Of a stretch of 64,000 nt of DNA, positions 10,270 to 22,025 are shown in pieces. The notes beneath the pieces were generated by a model. It did not search any database. It was not told the origin of the DNA and saw only the letters and a list, made by a program, of their open reading frames with translations. Source of the DNA: Triatoma infestans (taxonomy: Eukaryota; Arthropoda; Insecta; Hemiptera; Reduviidae). Location of the stretch: positions 62,001-126,000 of the forward strand of contig JAAEAF010003592.1 in NCBI GenBank assembly GCA_011037195.1, in the 5' to 3' direction. How positions within the stretch are numbered: position 1 is the stretch's first letter; each line of letters opens with the position of its first letter. Both the position numbers and the translations under genes were made by a program.

Positions 10270-11240
10270 TAAAAAAAGAAAATCTCGTGAGAAAAACTCA
10301 CACAACTTTCTCTTACTCCAGTTCTCAAAATTATAATTGACAAATTTTATAGTTTGTGTACCAAATTTAACGAAATTCATCGAAAACTGAAAAAACTGTT
10401 CAGTAAAAGCTCACTTCCGGTTAACTAAATTTCTTAAAATTCGGAATCTAATTTAATTTGTTTGGATGACAGAATTGTATAATCAACTATGATAAGCACT
10501 TTGGAGGAAGTGCAAAAGTGCCTTCCTAAAGTGCCCTTAATGAATTTTCCCAAGAAATGTTTTAAAATAAAGAATTTTAGATCTTTGCAGTTTAGTTTTA
10601 TACAAAAGTTTCAAGAAAATCCTCGGAGCCATTTTTGAGAAAATCGCGAAAAAATGGAAAAATCATTTAGTAAACTGGTAAAGTAAACGCACTTCCGGTT
10701 ATCCGATTTTTTTCAAACTCGGAATTTCAACAACATATTTAATTGTAATTAACATGATTTAGATGGCAGAATTTCTAGTAAACTGAAATAGCACTTTAGA
10801 TGAAAACCTAACCCCACCCCTCCCCAATAAGTGCCCTTAAATGAATTTTTCTAGAGAAATGTTTCAAATAAAAGTTATAGCTGTTAGTATGTGTAGTTGA
10901 TATAGAAAGTTTGAAGAAAATCGTTGGAGCGATTTTTGAGAACATTGCAAAAACGTAAAAAAAACAACAAGTAAAGTGGTACTTCCGGTTGAGGAATTTC
11001 AACAGATGACCCACTGTCGGGTCCCATGGTGATAACTAAACGGAATATCAAGTTTAAACTTTTTACGATTTTTTGTTTTTGAGCTATGCTGTTCATACTT
11101 ATACACACACACAGACCATTTGCTAAAAACCACTTTTTTGGACTCAGGGGACCTCAAAACGGATAATTCCGGTAAAAACTGAATATGAAAATTTGACACG
11201 ATTGCAATACTTCCTCTTACTAAGGAGTAAGAGAAAGTAA
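10270..11240 (-). mobile_element. Family C repeat, full-length copy 2
   Basis: Antisense copy. It starts with AACTCACACAACTTTCTCTTA and ends with AAGGAGTAAGAGAAAG. The internal units repeat CACTTCCGGTT at about 10420, 10690 and 10980. GGGACCTCAAAACGGATAAT and a short ACACAC run mark the head. The overlapping open frames inside are not genes. Confidence 0.85.
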
Positions 11241-12172
11241 TAATACTATAAATGTAGAATAATATTAAAAATTATAATTATTACATACTAACATAAATGA
11301 GGCGTTACCAACCGTTCTATTGCATTTGAGAATAAATATGTTATTTTTATAGACTAAGTGTCGTTTAATATTTTTTTATTTATCCATTTTTGACTCCGTT
11401 TACTAAATAACTAGCTGAAGAAACCCCATCGAAATGTCAACAAAAATTGATAAATATTAGGAGTGATGAATTTTCATTATTCATAAATTGACAATTATTT
11501 TTGAAACTTGGAATTTCTATTTTTGACACTGAGTTGTATTTAACACTATATATAGATAGTCTCTAAAGTTTACAATTTCAAGAGAAGTACATCCTAACTT
11601 TTCCCTTGAAAAAGAAAAATATCGGAAAACAAAAATTAGTTAGTTTTCTCAGAAGACTGTGTGATATTTATTTTAAAGAATTACATCCAAGTCAATCGAA
11701 GTTTTTATTAGAATTCAAAGAGATCTTTTATTTTTACTGTTTTAACTCTGCCGTGAAAACACACGAATTTCTCTTACTTGCAATTGCCACAATTTTAATT
11801 GACAAAGTTTCATCGAATTTATATCTTTTATTAAACCATTAAGCCCATAATATTAAACAAAATTGAAACATTAAATTATACGCAATTAACTGGTAGCGAT
11901 TTGAGATAACCATAATATCGCAGCATCTCAGAAACATCAAAGGTCCAGTTTCTCGATAAAATTTTTGACAGAAAAGTGAAGGCCCATATATATTATGATC
12001 CATAAAGGATTATTTTTTTTCCCCAAATCGGAATCTGCTATGTAGAAAAGTTTAGTGAGGATCCAAAAAATTGGTATAGGGATTTAACTTATCGCATTCA
12101 AGTTAGTTCTATCTTCCTTTTCGTATTTGAGTGTCAAATTATTTTGAAAGAATTTGTCAGAAATCATTGGAG
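11241..12172. other. AT-rich stretch, no gene seen
   Basis: A 78-codon frame at 11606-11842 lacks recognisable motifs. Nothing else is supported. Confidence 0.5.
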
Positions 12173-12176
12173 TTAA

Positions 12177-13065
12177 CCCGTCATTGGTCACTGTTCTCTT
12201 ACAGAAATCGTTGTCGCTAGGGAAGGAGTACTTTTGTTTGCCTTAGGGTCGTATCCCCTGTCCTAGTTGAGTTCTAGACAAGCGTAGAGTCTTGTAAGGT
12301 CAAGCGTAGAGTTGTCAGCCCTCCACTTCTCAGTTGGCATAAACCGTGGTCTAGTTAACATTGTGTTCCTAAATGTGAGATAATCTTAATTATTTTATAT
12401 AAAATTTTTCCTTCTCGTGGTAAAAAAATAAAAAGAATAAGCTGTAGATGGCTTCTGACTGTTGTCTTCTCTTTGCTCATTATAGTTGCAATAAACAGCC
12501 AAATTATTTACTTCTCCAACACGGGCCGAAAAATTGAGAGAAAGGATTCCTAAGTTCTAGCATTAGAATTAATGAAGCCATACGTAGTTATAAGATATTC
12601 TGTTCCAAATTTAACTCCAGAACTTAAAATGTCCATCAAGAGAATAGCGAATATTGAAGACATTGATCCAACGTCATCCATAAAAGAAATTAAAGAAGGA
12701 TTTTGTGCATTTTGTCTAAGGTGGAGAACAGAAAACCTAAAGAATTGTCATTTATGCCCAAGCCCATCTGCCCAACTCATACCGTACAATCACACAGTGC
12801 ATCAGATTGAACATTTATTTAGTTTAAAATATTTTCTTCTATACAGTTTTTTAAGTTTTTTTTTTTTTTTTTTTTTACAGTTCAAGTTTTCTTGATTTCA
12901 TTGTATTTATATTACTTTTATTTTATTTTGGTTAAAAAAGTAAATACATTAAAAATGTATGTGTGTGTATATATTAAACCTTAAACACAGGTGAAATATT
13001 TGGTGTGAGAGAAATTTTCACATGCAACCAATGGCGTTATAACTGCATTACCGACCAATGACGGG
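12177..13065 (+). mobile_element. piggyBac-like element, internally deleted
   Basis: An 889-bp element begins CCCGTCATTGGTC and ends GACCAATGACGGG, perfect 13-bp inverted repeats. It is flanked on both sides by TTAA (12173-12176 and 13066-13069). TTAA target duplication with CCC...GGG ends is the hallmark of the piggyBac superfamily. The interior keeps only a transposase C-terminal fragment in the expected orientation near the 3' end. Identical inverted repeats suggest a fairly recent insertion. Confidence 0.9.
12572..12895 (+). pseudogene. piggyBac transposase C-terminal fragment
   Basis: A 107-codon frame includes 'VPNLTPELKMSIKRIA', then 'GFCAFCLRWR' and 'KNCHLC', giving a CxxC-x11-CxxC pattern. 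This resembles the cysteine-rich zinc-binding end of piggyBac transposases, which binds the transposon ends. The catalytic DDD region is absent. The last ~30 residues are low-complexity translation of a T run, so the true reading probably stops earlier or is frameshifted. Its place inside the TTAA-flanked element supports the assignment. The fragment alone cannot transpose. Confidence 0.65.
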
Positions 13066-13204
13066 TTAAAGAATTGATTTATTATATAATTTGTTGTGTA
13101 TATTTCAGAATCTATTTTCTTAGTTAATTCATTATTAATTCAAAATAGGTAATTGTTCTAATTAAATTAATTTTGTTGCGTGTAAAAAATTTCCTAAGAG
13201 ATTG

Positions 13205-13545
13205 ATGTACGTGTATAAGAAGAGAATGTCTCAAAAACGAAAAATCGCAGCAAGCTCAAACTTGGCGTTTTCGTTTAGATAACATCACGAAAATTTCGAT
13301 CAAAATTAATCAGCAGGTCACAGTGCTCCTATAATGATTTTTTTTTTTTTAGTATTACACAATTTTCTCGAATATAGCTCAACCATTTTCTTTAAACTTT
13401 GTATGCTGTCTATAATTAGGATTGGGTATTTCACATTTATCTATTAGGATTGTTATATCACTTTTATTTTGAACACCATTCCGGAAAAATGGATTTTATG
13501 GATACTGTAACGTTAAATTTCAAATATTATGATGGTTTTTCGAGT
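13205..13545 (+). repeat. Family C fragment
   Basis: 'GTCTCAAAAACGAAAAATCG' and 'ATTTTCTCGAATATAGCTC', followed by 'GAACACCATTCCGGAAAA', match family C interior in the sense orientation, strongly diverged. Confidence 0.5.
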
Positions 13546-13701
13546 TGCCGGCTCTTTTATGCGAGCTTGTGTATAATCATTTACACTATCCTACCTCGCT
13601 TGGATACATGCACCCATCACTTCTGTATTTTTATGCTAGGACTAAGTGAAATTATCCCTATATATATATTTATATACATACATACATATATATATATATA
13701 T

Positions 13702-13914
13702 TTTTTAATTCAAGGCGCCTCAACATCTAGGTCTTGGCGTCCGGAAACTTCTCAGTGCACTGCCGGCCTCCGGATAGTGTTCTCTCGTTGCAGGCAACGA
13801 GCTGTATAGGCTACTAGGAAGAAAAAAATCTAAGGGTAGCACAGCTGGACCCGAACCCGGGTCCTCCGCGTGGGAGTCCAGTACGCTAACCACTTTTTAA
13901 ACTATTCCCTTCCC
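13702..13914 (-). mobile_element. tRNA-derived SINE, copy 1
   Basis: Antisense. The complement starts AGGGAAGGGAATAG and carries an A-box-like region that is partly damaged (GGTTAGCGTACTGG) and the B box GGGTTCGGGTCC. It ends in GCCTTGAATTAAAAAA. These are internal pol III promoter parts of a tRNA-like head. A TATA-rich microsatellite lies at the tail side. Confidence 0.85.
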
Positions 13915-14179
13915 TATATCCTAATTTGAAAAATATTTATCATTTTTAGGATTAGATGAATTTAGTAAATGAAAGATGTGGGTGTGTGCTTCACATTAAT
14001 GTTTTCTTATTGAATGTCATAAAAGCACAAATTGAAAAATATAATAGTAAATCTAGCCATACTCATTACAATCGATTTCACAAAAACTTATTAACACACC
14101 CTAACCCATTAGCAGCTAACTTGTCCTCCAGCCACGCTTCCTTCCAACCACCGAAGGCGACTGACGCGTATAGATTATT

Positions 14180-14413
14180 TTTTTTTTTTTATTTAAGGCG
14201 CGTCAACATCTATGGTCATTGGCGCCCGAAGCCTTCTCGGTGCACTGCCGGCCTCCGGACCGTGTTCTCTCGTTACAGACAACACTGTCCATCATTCGGA
14301 CAGTGAGATGCAGAGCTCCAGTAAGAAAAAATCTAGGTACACAGCGAACTCGAACCCGGGTTCTCCGCGTGGGAGTCCAGTAACGCTAACCACCTTAGCG
14401 ATTCCCTTCCCTT
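14180..14413 (-). mobile_element. tRNA-derived SINE, copy 2
   Basis: Antisense copy of the same SINE, flanked by an imperfect 13-14-bp target duplication: GCGTATAGATTATT at 14166-14179 and GCGTATGATTATT at 14414-14426. The complement has A box TAAGGTGGTTAGCG and B box GGGTTCGAGTTC, then a body ending in CTTAAAT and an A run. Confidence 0.9.
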
Positions 14414-14479
14414 GCGTATGATTATTATTATTATTTATTATTATATGATTATATATTAGTAACCTATCACGGGTTATTA

Positions 14480-15385
14480 TTATATTATTTATTACCATAC
14501 CCGGCACTGCAGCCAACAGAGGCTTATTGTGCCTATCCCCGGTCACCTCTAGTAGATGAAGCCTCTCTTCCTTAAGGAGTTTGAGGACTTTCACCACCTT
14601 ATCATTGGGCTACTATCTCCTCAAGGTCTCGTACCTTCATTTATTTTATATGCTACGCATCAAAGACAGTGGGGAGAGCCGTTGTACTTCGTCCCCTGAG
14701 CATAATTTTGCCAAGGCTTCCGCTTATGAGCCCTACTTGCATATGCTTCTGAACCTGCCATGAACACGACCATCTCCCGTCACCAGAGAAATCTGGCTCC
14801 CACTTAGACTAAGGGGGCATTTTGGGTCCTTCTTTTACCCATCCTGGCATCATCTTTTATTGTGTATGGCAAACCTGGCTCCCCCTCCAAGCTCTTCAGG
14901 CTTACTGCGTGTACCACTCCCCAATTGTTCGCAAGAATCGCTCCGTCAGGGATCCTAGGGCCGGCTCTGGACCAATGAACGGAGTATTTGCCACGTTCCT
15001 GGCCAGTTGGTCAGCCCTCAATCCCTATATGTCCAGGCATATCAGCTGTACCTTGTTGTGCCTGGAGAGTCTTGACAATGCCTCTTGACATTCCTTCACT
15101 AGGGATGAGGTGGTTCTGTAAGCCTCTAGGGCTTTTAGTGCAGCCTGAATATCCTAGCAAATGCGTATAAACTTGCCCCTTGGGGCTCTACGCAGATTCT
15201 TCTCGGCAAAGAACTTAATAGCAAATACTTCAGCCTAGAATATTGTGGAATATCTGCTCAGCGACCTCTCAATACGTACCTGTGGGCCCATTCCACACAC
15301 TCCTGCTCCAGTTCCGCACTCCATTCTAGAACCATCAGTAAACCACAAAGGTCCTGTCCGGTTGGCCCCGCGATCACCTTGTTGA
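14480..15385 (-). pseudogene. LINE RNase H remnant (R1/LOA/I-like), antisense
   Basis: The complement encodes, in nearly one frame, 'WFTDGSRMECGTGAG' (first catalytic D), 'AEVFAIKFF' (E), 'DIQAALKALEAYRTTSS' (D), 'LRADQLARN' (last D region) and 'FIGPEPALGSLTERFLR'. Several stops interrupt it, for example after 'TIF' and 'IRIC'. It is a related but distinct copy from the elements at 7590 and 48566. The plus-strand frames at 14822-15170 are its antisense shadows. An AT-repeat region at 14421-14500 probably marks its 3' tail. Confidence 0.85.
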
Positions 15386-16019
15386 CTAATAAGTAAACAT
15401 CACTGGATGATCACCATTCAAGCCATTCACCACCTTTACCATATTTACTTATTGTACCACTATGTACAGTTGTAAATGACAAATAAAAAGTTAAAAAAAA
15501 AAAAAATCTAGCCAATGTTGGTTATAAATATTTGTATCTTTCAGGAGTTGTATTGTACACATTTAAAAGTAATAGGCAGGTTGTAAATACGAACATCAAA
15601 AGAGAAATGTCAAAGTAATATATTACTCTCCAGAAATAAGAAAACTACCGGATAAGTAACATGGTAGTTTTTTTTGTTTTCTTTCAAAAAGAAGTAAGTA
15701 GCCAAATTGCGGTAAGAACTGGCCATTTCCTAAAGAAAAGGATTAACATTATCTACTACAGGAGCTTTCAACAACAAAAGAAATATTCTTGTTATACCAT
15801 TTCTAGGTCTCGTACTAAACTTTAACGGTAAAATGTTTCAGGTAGTACAGTGTTAACAGGCGTGCCCACAGTAAATCTCATTCTAATTTGCCAAATGCTT
15901 TAAACTACTGGCAGAATTCTAGTGGAACAAATAATCCTTTTTTGGGAAATACCATAATGTACGTGTATCCTTTTTTTCTTTTCTTTTTTTTAATGTAAAA
16001 GGTATTTATTTTTTTTTTT
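15386..16019. other. No gene; possible retro-copy 3' end
   Basis: At about 15480-15506 AATAAA is followed by a run of A, as left by a polyadenylated retro-inserted transcript on the plus strand. I could not identify its body. The rest is AT-rich and featureless. Confidence 0.35.
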
Positions 16020-16575
16020 TTTAAAACTGTTCTTGTAAAGAAAGTATATGTAGCTTATGATTGGTAGATATAATCAAGGTTATGGTTTTTTGTACACTGT
16101 TACTCTATAGAGCTATACTTTGCGATTTTACTGAAATTATATATTATTACTAAAATTTTGAGTTTAAAGAAAATCCGAAAAGTTTGACCAGAAGTAAGTT
16201 TTTATTGAATACTTTTTACAGTTTTCTGTGATTATAAAATCGAAAAGGATACACCATAAAAACAATGACAGACTTCATTAAACTTGTTATACTATCTATA
16301 CATACAGAGACCGATCCACTTTTGTTTGTAACTTTTTTCATCGAAAGTTCATTTAAGATGGTTTTGGGGGTGAAATAAGGTTAGGTTTTTCTCAAAGAAA
16401 AAAGTGGTTTTATTGAATTTAAATCCTCCCGTTGATATTACTACAGAACTAAACAGAAGAAAACTAAAAATCTAGTAACAATTATAAGTTTGAAGTGAAT
16501 TTGTTATTCATAATAAATAGTAAATTGCATTAAGAGAAAGTTGTGAGAGTGTTTCACACCAGATTTTTTTTTAAT
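16020..16575 (+). repeat. Family C fragment, 3' part
   Basis: Diverged internal units end in TTAAGAGAAAGTTGTGAGAG then TGTTTCACACCAGATTTTTT, the characteristic right terminus of family C. Confidence 0.7.
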
Positions 16576-16814
16576 TGATTTTGAAGGCTTTAAGAAGGTT
16601 TCAAATGCAAGGTTTAATGCCTTTAATATTTCGATGGAAGTTTTACTTCGTGAACTATTTTTCAAAATATGAGTGTGGGGGGTACCTATGAATAAAACTA
16701 TTTCGTATGATTGTAGGTTCATCTACCTATCAGAAAATTAAGTATATTGTAAGTATTCCAAGTTTGAAATAAATTTGTCCCTAAGAAAATGAGAAAACCA
16801 ATTATTTGAGGAAG

Positions 16815-16978
16815 TTCTCTTGATACATATAGACGGCTGTCTATCACCGGACACTGGTTACTAGTAGAGGCTACTAGGAAGAGAAAATTTAAGGGCAGTA
16901 TTGCTGGAATCGAACCCACGATCTCCGAGCTGGTAGGCCAGTACGCTACCACTGAGCTAATATCTTCCTTGCCTGTTT
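16815..16978 (-). mobile_element. tRNA-derived SINE with a different head
   Basis: The complement reads AAGATATTAGCTCAGTGGTA GCGTACTGG (A box) and GATCGTGGGTTCGATTCC (B box), unlike the head of the main SINE. The body (CTTCCTAGTAGCCTC) is shared. The left part is degraded. Confidence 0.75.
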
Positions 16979-18039
16979 TAATTATTGATACAATTACTTC
17001 TAGAGAAATTAAGAAACAAAAAGTTCAAATATTTTAAAAAACTTTTTTTTATATTGTTGTTGTTATTGTTTACTTAGAAAAAACAAAACAATCAACGTTA
17101 GAAGTCACAAGGAGTTACAAAAACATAATTCTTAACGGAATAGTAAAACATTAACTGCTTGCTTCCACACATTCTCATGGAAATATACTGTTAAAAGCTT
17201 AGGCACATGTTATTTGATTTTTAATGTCACAAGGCAATAAAAAAACTGAACTGAAAAAGGATTAAGTAAGTTATTTCAAAGATATTTTTTTGAACTAACA
17301 TTAAAATAAAATATTTAGTTTGAGATTTTATAGTTTACTAGAAAGCTTTAAAAATTTACTCTTGTGGCATCATTTATAATGAAAATAAAAATAATGGACT
17401 TTTTGAAAGTTGTTATTTTAATAATTTTGAAAGAAAAACAGATAAATTTAACTTCGCATAAACAAACTTTGCAGAAATCAAAGCAAATATAAATATGTGC
17501 GTCGAATTTGAAGCACTATGGCACCAATCAAGCATTATTAATGAATAATCAATTAAATTAGCTAACAATTTGCTTAATTAAAATCTCAAAGTTATAACGT
17601 CGTAGAAAGTTTTGAATATAATTTACTGAAGTGCTACGATTGTGATTATTGTTTAATGAAAATTTTGAGAGAGAAGGTAATATTTGTTCTAATTTTTTAA
17701 TTGTTTTTTCTGCCATACTTTAAACAATGTATTTCGAATTATTAAGAGTTAAATAGGCTCTCACATGGTGGATACTCTTTCACTAATACTTTCTACAAAA
17801 TCTAAAAGTGTTACCAAAAAATCAACGATTTTTATAGAGTATACGTAGAAAGAAAAGAGAAGATATTTTAACACAATATAAATAAATATTATCCATTATC
17901 ATTTACCAAGTGATTGTCGGATTATGAAATAAAAGTCGTATTGAATAATTGACTGCGATGCCGGGGTTATAGTCCACCCGAATGTTCTTCAACCTAATAT
18001 CTAATCTATTATTGAATAAGCATAAAAGTAAGTCAGAGA
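16979..18039. other. AT-rich stretch, no gene seen
   Basis: No frame, repeat or structure that I can support. Confidence 0.5.
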
Positions 18040-18520
18040 AAAAAAAATCTGCTGGGAAACACTCACACGACTGTTTCTAATTGCAATTTACATAGTAATA
18101 ATAAACAAACATACGAGTTGGTGAGCCGGGCGGGCAGTTGACTGAACCATTAAAAAAGTTTTCAGATTGGGGCGCATTCTTTTAATTACAAGCTGTGGTA
18201 ATAAATGGGGTAAATAAATCAGTAGAGCAGAAATTTAAAAAAAATAAACAGCCAACGTTTAAAGAAAAAGGGTTTTTTATGTTTGATCTTGACGAAAAGT
18301 ACTATTTGCTTCGACGTATTCAACACTTTTAAAGTTTACAGCTATGGTTCTCGGCTGCCTACTTCATTTTTTTGAGGTATGCTATGCACACAGACGATTT
18401 TCTAAAAACCACTTTTTCGGATTTTCTAAAAACACGTATTTCCGGTGAAAACTTCATATTGAAAATGTGAAACGATAGTTAGCAATACTTCCTCTTATCA
18501 GCAGCAGTAAGGAAAAGTAA
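18040..18520 (-). repeat. Family C copy with replaced interior
   Basis: Both ends are recognisable (AATCTGCTGGGAAACACTCA at 18046 and AATACTTCCTCTTATCAGC near 18490). The central ~250 bp differ from other copies, so it is a deleted or rearranged member. Confidence 0.6.
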
Positions 18521-20339
18521 AAATTAAAGCACACAGAGAAATCTGGATAATTATCAATTATAAGTTGATTCCTTTTACCTTTTACCAAAACTTGGCAAGT
18601 TTATGAAAACATCTCTGCTAATTACCACCGCTATAATCAAGTCCAACAAAGCAGATATCTGAGAAAATATGGCCAACAGTTGTTACTAAAAAAAAAGTAG
18701 AAATGATCAATAAAGGAAACTTATCATTCTCACAATCTATTCATCATAATAAGTGGGTGAACTAGGTAAGTGGCAAGTTTGTATATCAATTTTCTTGGTT
18801 ATTCACTGAATATATTTATTTAGAATGAATTATTATTATTCAACTATAATATGTTAATATTAACCTTTTCCTCATACCTAACTACCTATCGTTTTCGTCG
18901 CTGATGGATATTTTCTCAGTCCCTCCCCCCTAGCTGATCAACATTTTAATTTAAATTATAGTCATTAGCTCAAGACAGATTGTATAGTAAATTGCCCAGA
19001 AAGTTTTCTTTTGCATTACAATTGCATTATCTAATGAAATGACAAAGATTGATGGAAAAAAATTAACTTTAAATTGAATTGAGAATAAAGTATTTTCAGA
19101 GGATAGAAGTCTGCTATGGCTGTGAATCCAATTAAGAATAATAACCCAAATAATTTGAGATTTTGAGATAAGAATAATGAGAGATTTATGAGAGCTGCCA
19201 TTGTAAATGAATAGTAGCGAACACAGAGAATGAAACTGAAGGAGGCTGTTAACACTATATCAGCAGTAATTCCGATGGCATGGACATCTTTAGAAAGAGA
19301 AATCTAAGATTTCAATTAGACGAAAAAGATTGTGGAGCAGGTTCTAAGTGATCTGAGACTCTAAGTGTGAATCTAGACACTTATCTGAATCTAGCACAAA
19401 GTAATGTTTCAAATACTGCGAGATTGTGAAATAGGAATAATGAGACCATTATGGCAGCCATAATTGCGTGAAAGGATATCGAATGGTGAGATTCGTCTGT
19501 GCACGGTTTACATTTTATTTTGGCTGGTCTCTCACCAGCCAGTTTTCATGGCGTTCTACCCGTGGCTGATATGTAATAAAATCGTGACTAAACCAAGTTC
19601 AACTTTCAAGTTTCAAGTTCACACTTGTGAAGTTCAAATAAATAATAATTATGCAAATTCTAAGTAGACAGCATGAAGTAACTATACTTGGCTATGAAGA
19701 AGCCCAGCAGAATCTGGTACTTAGTATCATTAGTTAATGTGAAGTTGATGAGTGGGATCCCCGGCGTGATTACCAGTGAGTAGGAATCCCTTTCAGCTAG
19801 CCGTCACTTCTGGAATCCTTTAGAAAAGAGATGGTTAGAAAATAAATATTTGGATCTTCAAAAGTTTATTCCTTCAGGAGGCAGTATAATAGGAAGGAAT
19901 GGAGCAAGGAACACTTTTTTTAAGAGAATAAAAAACATGCCTTTAGTGATATTAGTGTGGGTCGCCAGGAGGAGTATCTTCTAGGCAGAAAATCAAGCTT
20001 TCAGAAAATGGATGAGAATGCCTGGCAAACTCAGCAGCTTGGCAGGAATAACAGAGGTACTCAATTTTAGATGTCCGGGTATGCTGACGTGAAAGACATG
20101 AGATTGTCTAAAATCTGGCCAGAATAAGGCAGCAATTCTCTTCAATGGACCGTAGCCCTTTTGTGGAATAAGTAACCGTCTTTCCAAGGAGAGCTTAGAA
20201 ATGAGGAGGTAGTGAAGACAGTATTGCTTTGGAGAAGCCTCCCAGATATTAAAAGAAATTAAGATAAATTTTGTCGGTAATATCTTGAGGTTATGAATCA
20301 GGTCAAAAAAAAAAAAGAAAAGTCCTATGTAGACAAAAT
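18521..20339. other. No recognised gene; higher-complexity patch at 19740-20300
   Basis: 18521-19740 is AT-rich. From 19740 (GTGGGATCCCCGGCGTGATT) the base composition is more balanced and plus-strand frames read a few dozen residues between stops. It could be a decayed transposon coding region, but I found no motif. The antisense 117-codon frame at 19993-20346 has no recognisable domain. Confidence 0.4.
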
Positions 20340-20540
20340 ATCTCAAAAACGAAAAATTGTTCAGCAGAAGGCTGAAACTTGGATATTCTATTTAAGTATC
20401 GCCACCGCAACTGACACAAAGTTTAGGACAAAAACCGCAACCTTCAAAGTGTAACTATAACTTATTTTCTGTTTTTCTTGATTTTCTCCAAAAATACCTA
20501 CAACTTCGCACACTATTCACAAAAATAAAAAATGTCTATC
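20340..20540 (+). repeat. Family C fragment
   Basis: TATCTCAAAAACGAAAAATTG, GAAACTTGGATATTC and TTTTCTCCAAAAATACC correspond to family C interior. Confidence 0.45.
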
Positions 20541-20664
20541 ATTTTTACATGAAAAATTGCTTTTTGGAGGATTCTAGAAGAGTCACAATATTAATCATTC
20601 CTTTGACGTGCCACTCCAGTACAATGTATGGTTCTATCGCCAACATAATATCAAGGATCAATAA

Positions 20665-21060
20665 AAAGTTGAATATGTGGATGTGTCCGCAATGCTGGAT
20701 AACATCTGGTAATGCTTTATCCATCATAGCATGCATATTCTTTTTATTCCTGTCCGGTTTCGGATTTTCATCCATCGTCAGAACAAATTCACCAAGTTCG
20801 TGTAGAGAGTTCAGTTCTTCAACGCAATATTTCTGTTACACTCGACACTTGTGGGCTGGTTGATTGAATGTGTGGAAGGTTATAAGGTTACGTTACTGTA
20901 ATATTTATAGTTATGTCGGTTATATGTCGAGTGTAACAGAAACATTGCGTTGAAGTGAACTCTCTACACACACTTGGTTGAATTTGCTCTGAAGTTCGAT
21001 GAAAAACCGAAATCGGTAAGGAATAAATAGAATTTGCATGCTACGATGGACAAAATACCA
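20665..21060 (-). mobile_element. Family B palindromic element, copy 2
   Basis: A 396-bp insertion flanked by the 9-bp repeat GATCAATAA (20656-20664 and 21061-21069). Arms at about 20720-20852 and 20925-21058 are inverse complements; the loop is ~70 bp. The tail (AATATGTGGATGTGTCCGC...) is on the left. The complement of the left arm holds an intact core: CTGACGATGGATGAAAATCC then GAAACCGGAC. Frames across it at 20545-20863 are palindrome artefacts. Confidence 0.87.
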
Positions 21061-21204
21061 GATCAATAAGTATTACTATAATTCCTAGTTTGATGAACAA
21101 GATTCCAGTCTGTGCAATTTTACAGAATATTGATTTTTGAGTTTTTGAAATTTTTTTCTAAAACTGTTATTTCAATTTTTCTTTTTTTTTTTACTTTCTC
21201 TTAC

Positions 21205-22025
21205 NNNNNNNNNNNNNNNNNNNNNNNNNNNNNNNNNNNNNNNNNNNNNNNNNNNNNNNNNNNNNNNNNNNNNNNNNNNNNNNNNNNNNNNNNNNNNNNN
21301 NNNNNNNNNNNNNNNNNNNNNNNNNNNNNNNNNNNNNNNNNNNNNNNNNNNNNNNNNNNNNNNNNNNNNNNNNNNNNNNNNNNNNNNNNNNNNNNNNNNN
21401 NNNNNNNNNNNNNNNNNNNNNNNNNNNNNNNNNNNNNNNNNNNNNNNNNNNNNNNNNNNNNNNNNNNNNNNNNNNNNNNNNNNNNNNNNNNNNNNNNNNN
21501 NNNNNNNNNNNNNNNNNNNNNNNNNNNNNNNNNNNNNNNNNNNNNNNNNNNNNNNNNNNNNNNNNNNNNNNNNNNNNNNNNNNNNNNNNNNNNNNNNNNN
21601 NNNNNNNNNNNNNNNNNNNNNNNNNNNNNNNNNNNNNNNNNNNNNNNNNNNNNNNNNNNNNNNNNNNNNNNNNNNNNNNNNNNNNNNNNNNNNNNNNNNN
21701 NNNNNNNNNNNNNNNNNNNNNNNNNNNNNNNNNNNNNNNNNNNNNNNNNNNNNNNNNNNNNNNNNNNNNNNNNNNNNNNNNNNNNNNNNNNNNNNNNNNN
21801 NNNNNNNNNNNNNNNNNNNNNNNNNNNNNNNNNNNNNNNNNNNNNNNNNNNNNNNNNNNNNNNNNNNNNNNNNNNNNNNNNNNNNNNNNNNNNNNNNNNN
21901 NNNNNNNNNNNNNNNNNNNNNNNNNNNNNNNNNNNNNNNNNNNNNNNNNNNNNNNNNNNNNNNNNNNNNNNNNNNNNNNNNNNNNNNNNNNNNNNNNNNN
22001 NNNNNNNNNNNNNNNNNNNNNNNNN
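21205..22025. other. Assembly gap (821 N)
   Basis: A run of N. The last bases before it (TTTACTTTCTCTTAC) match the outer end of family C, so the missing sequence probably includes a family C copy. Frames annotated across the N run are meaningless. Confidence 0.99.

Noticed and set aside
14822..15170. Plus-strand frames of 88 and 60 codons
   Set aside because: Antisense shadows of the LINE RNase H remnant, which is clear on the minus strand.
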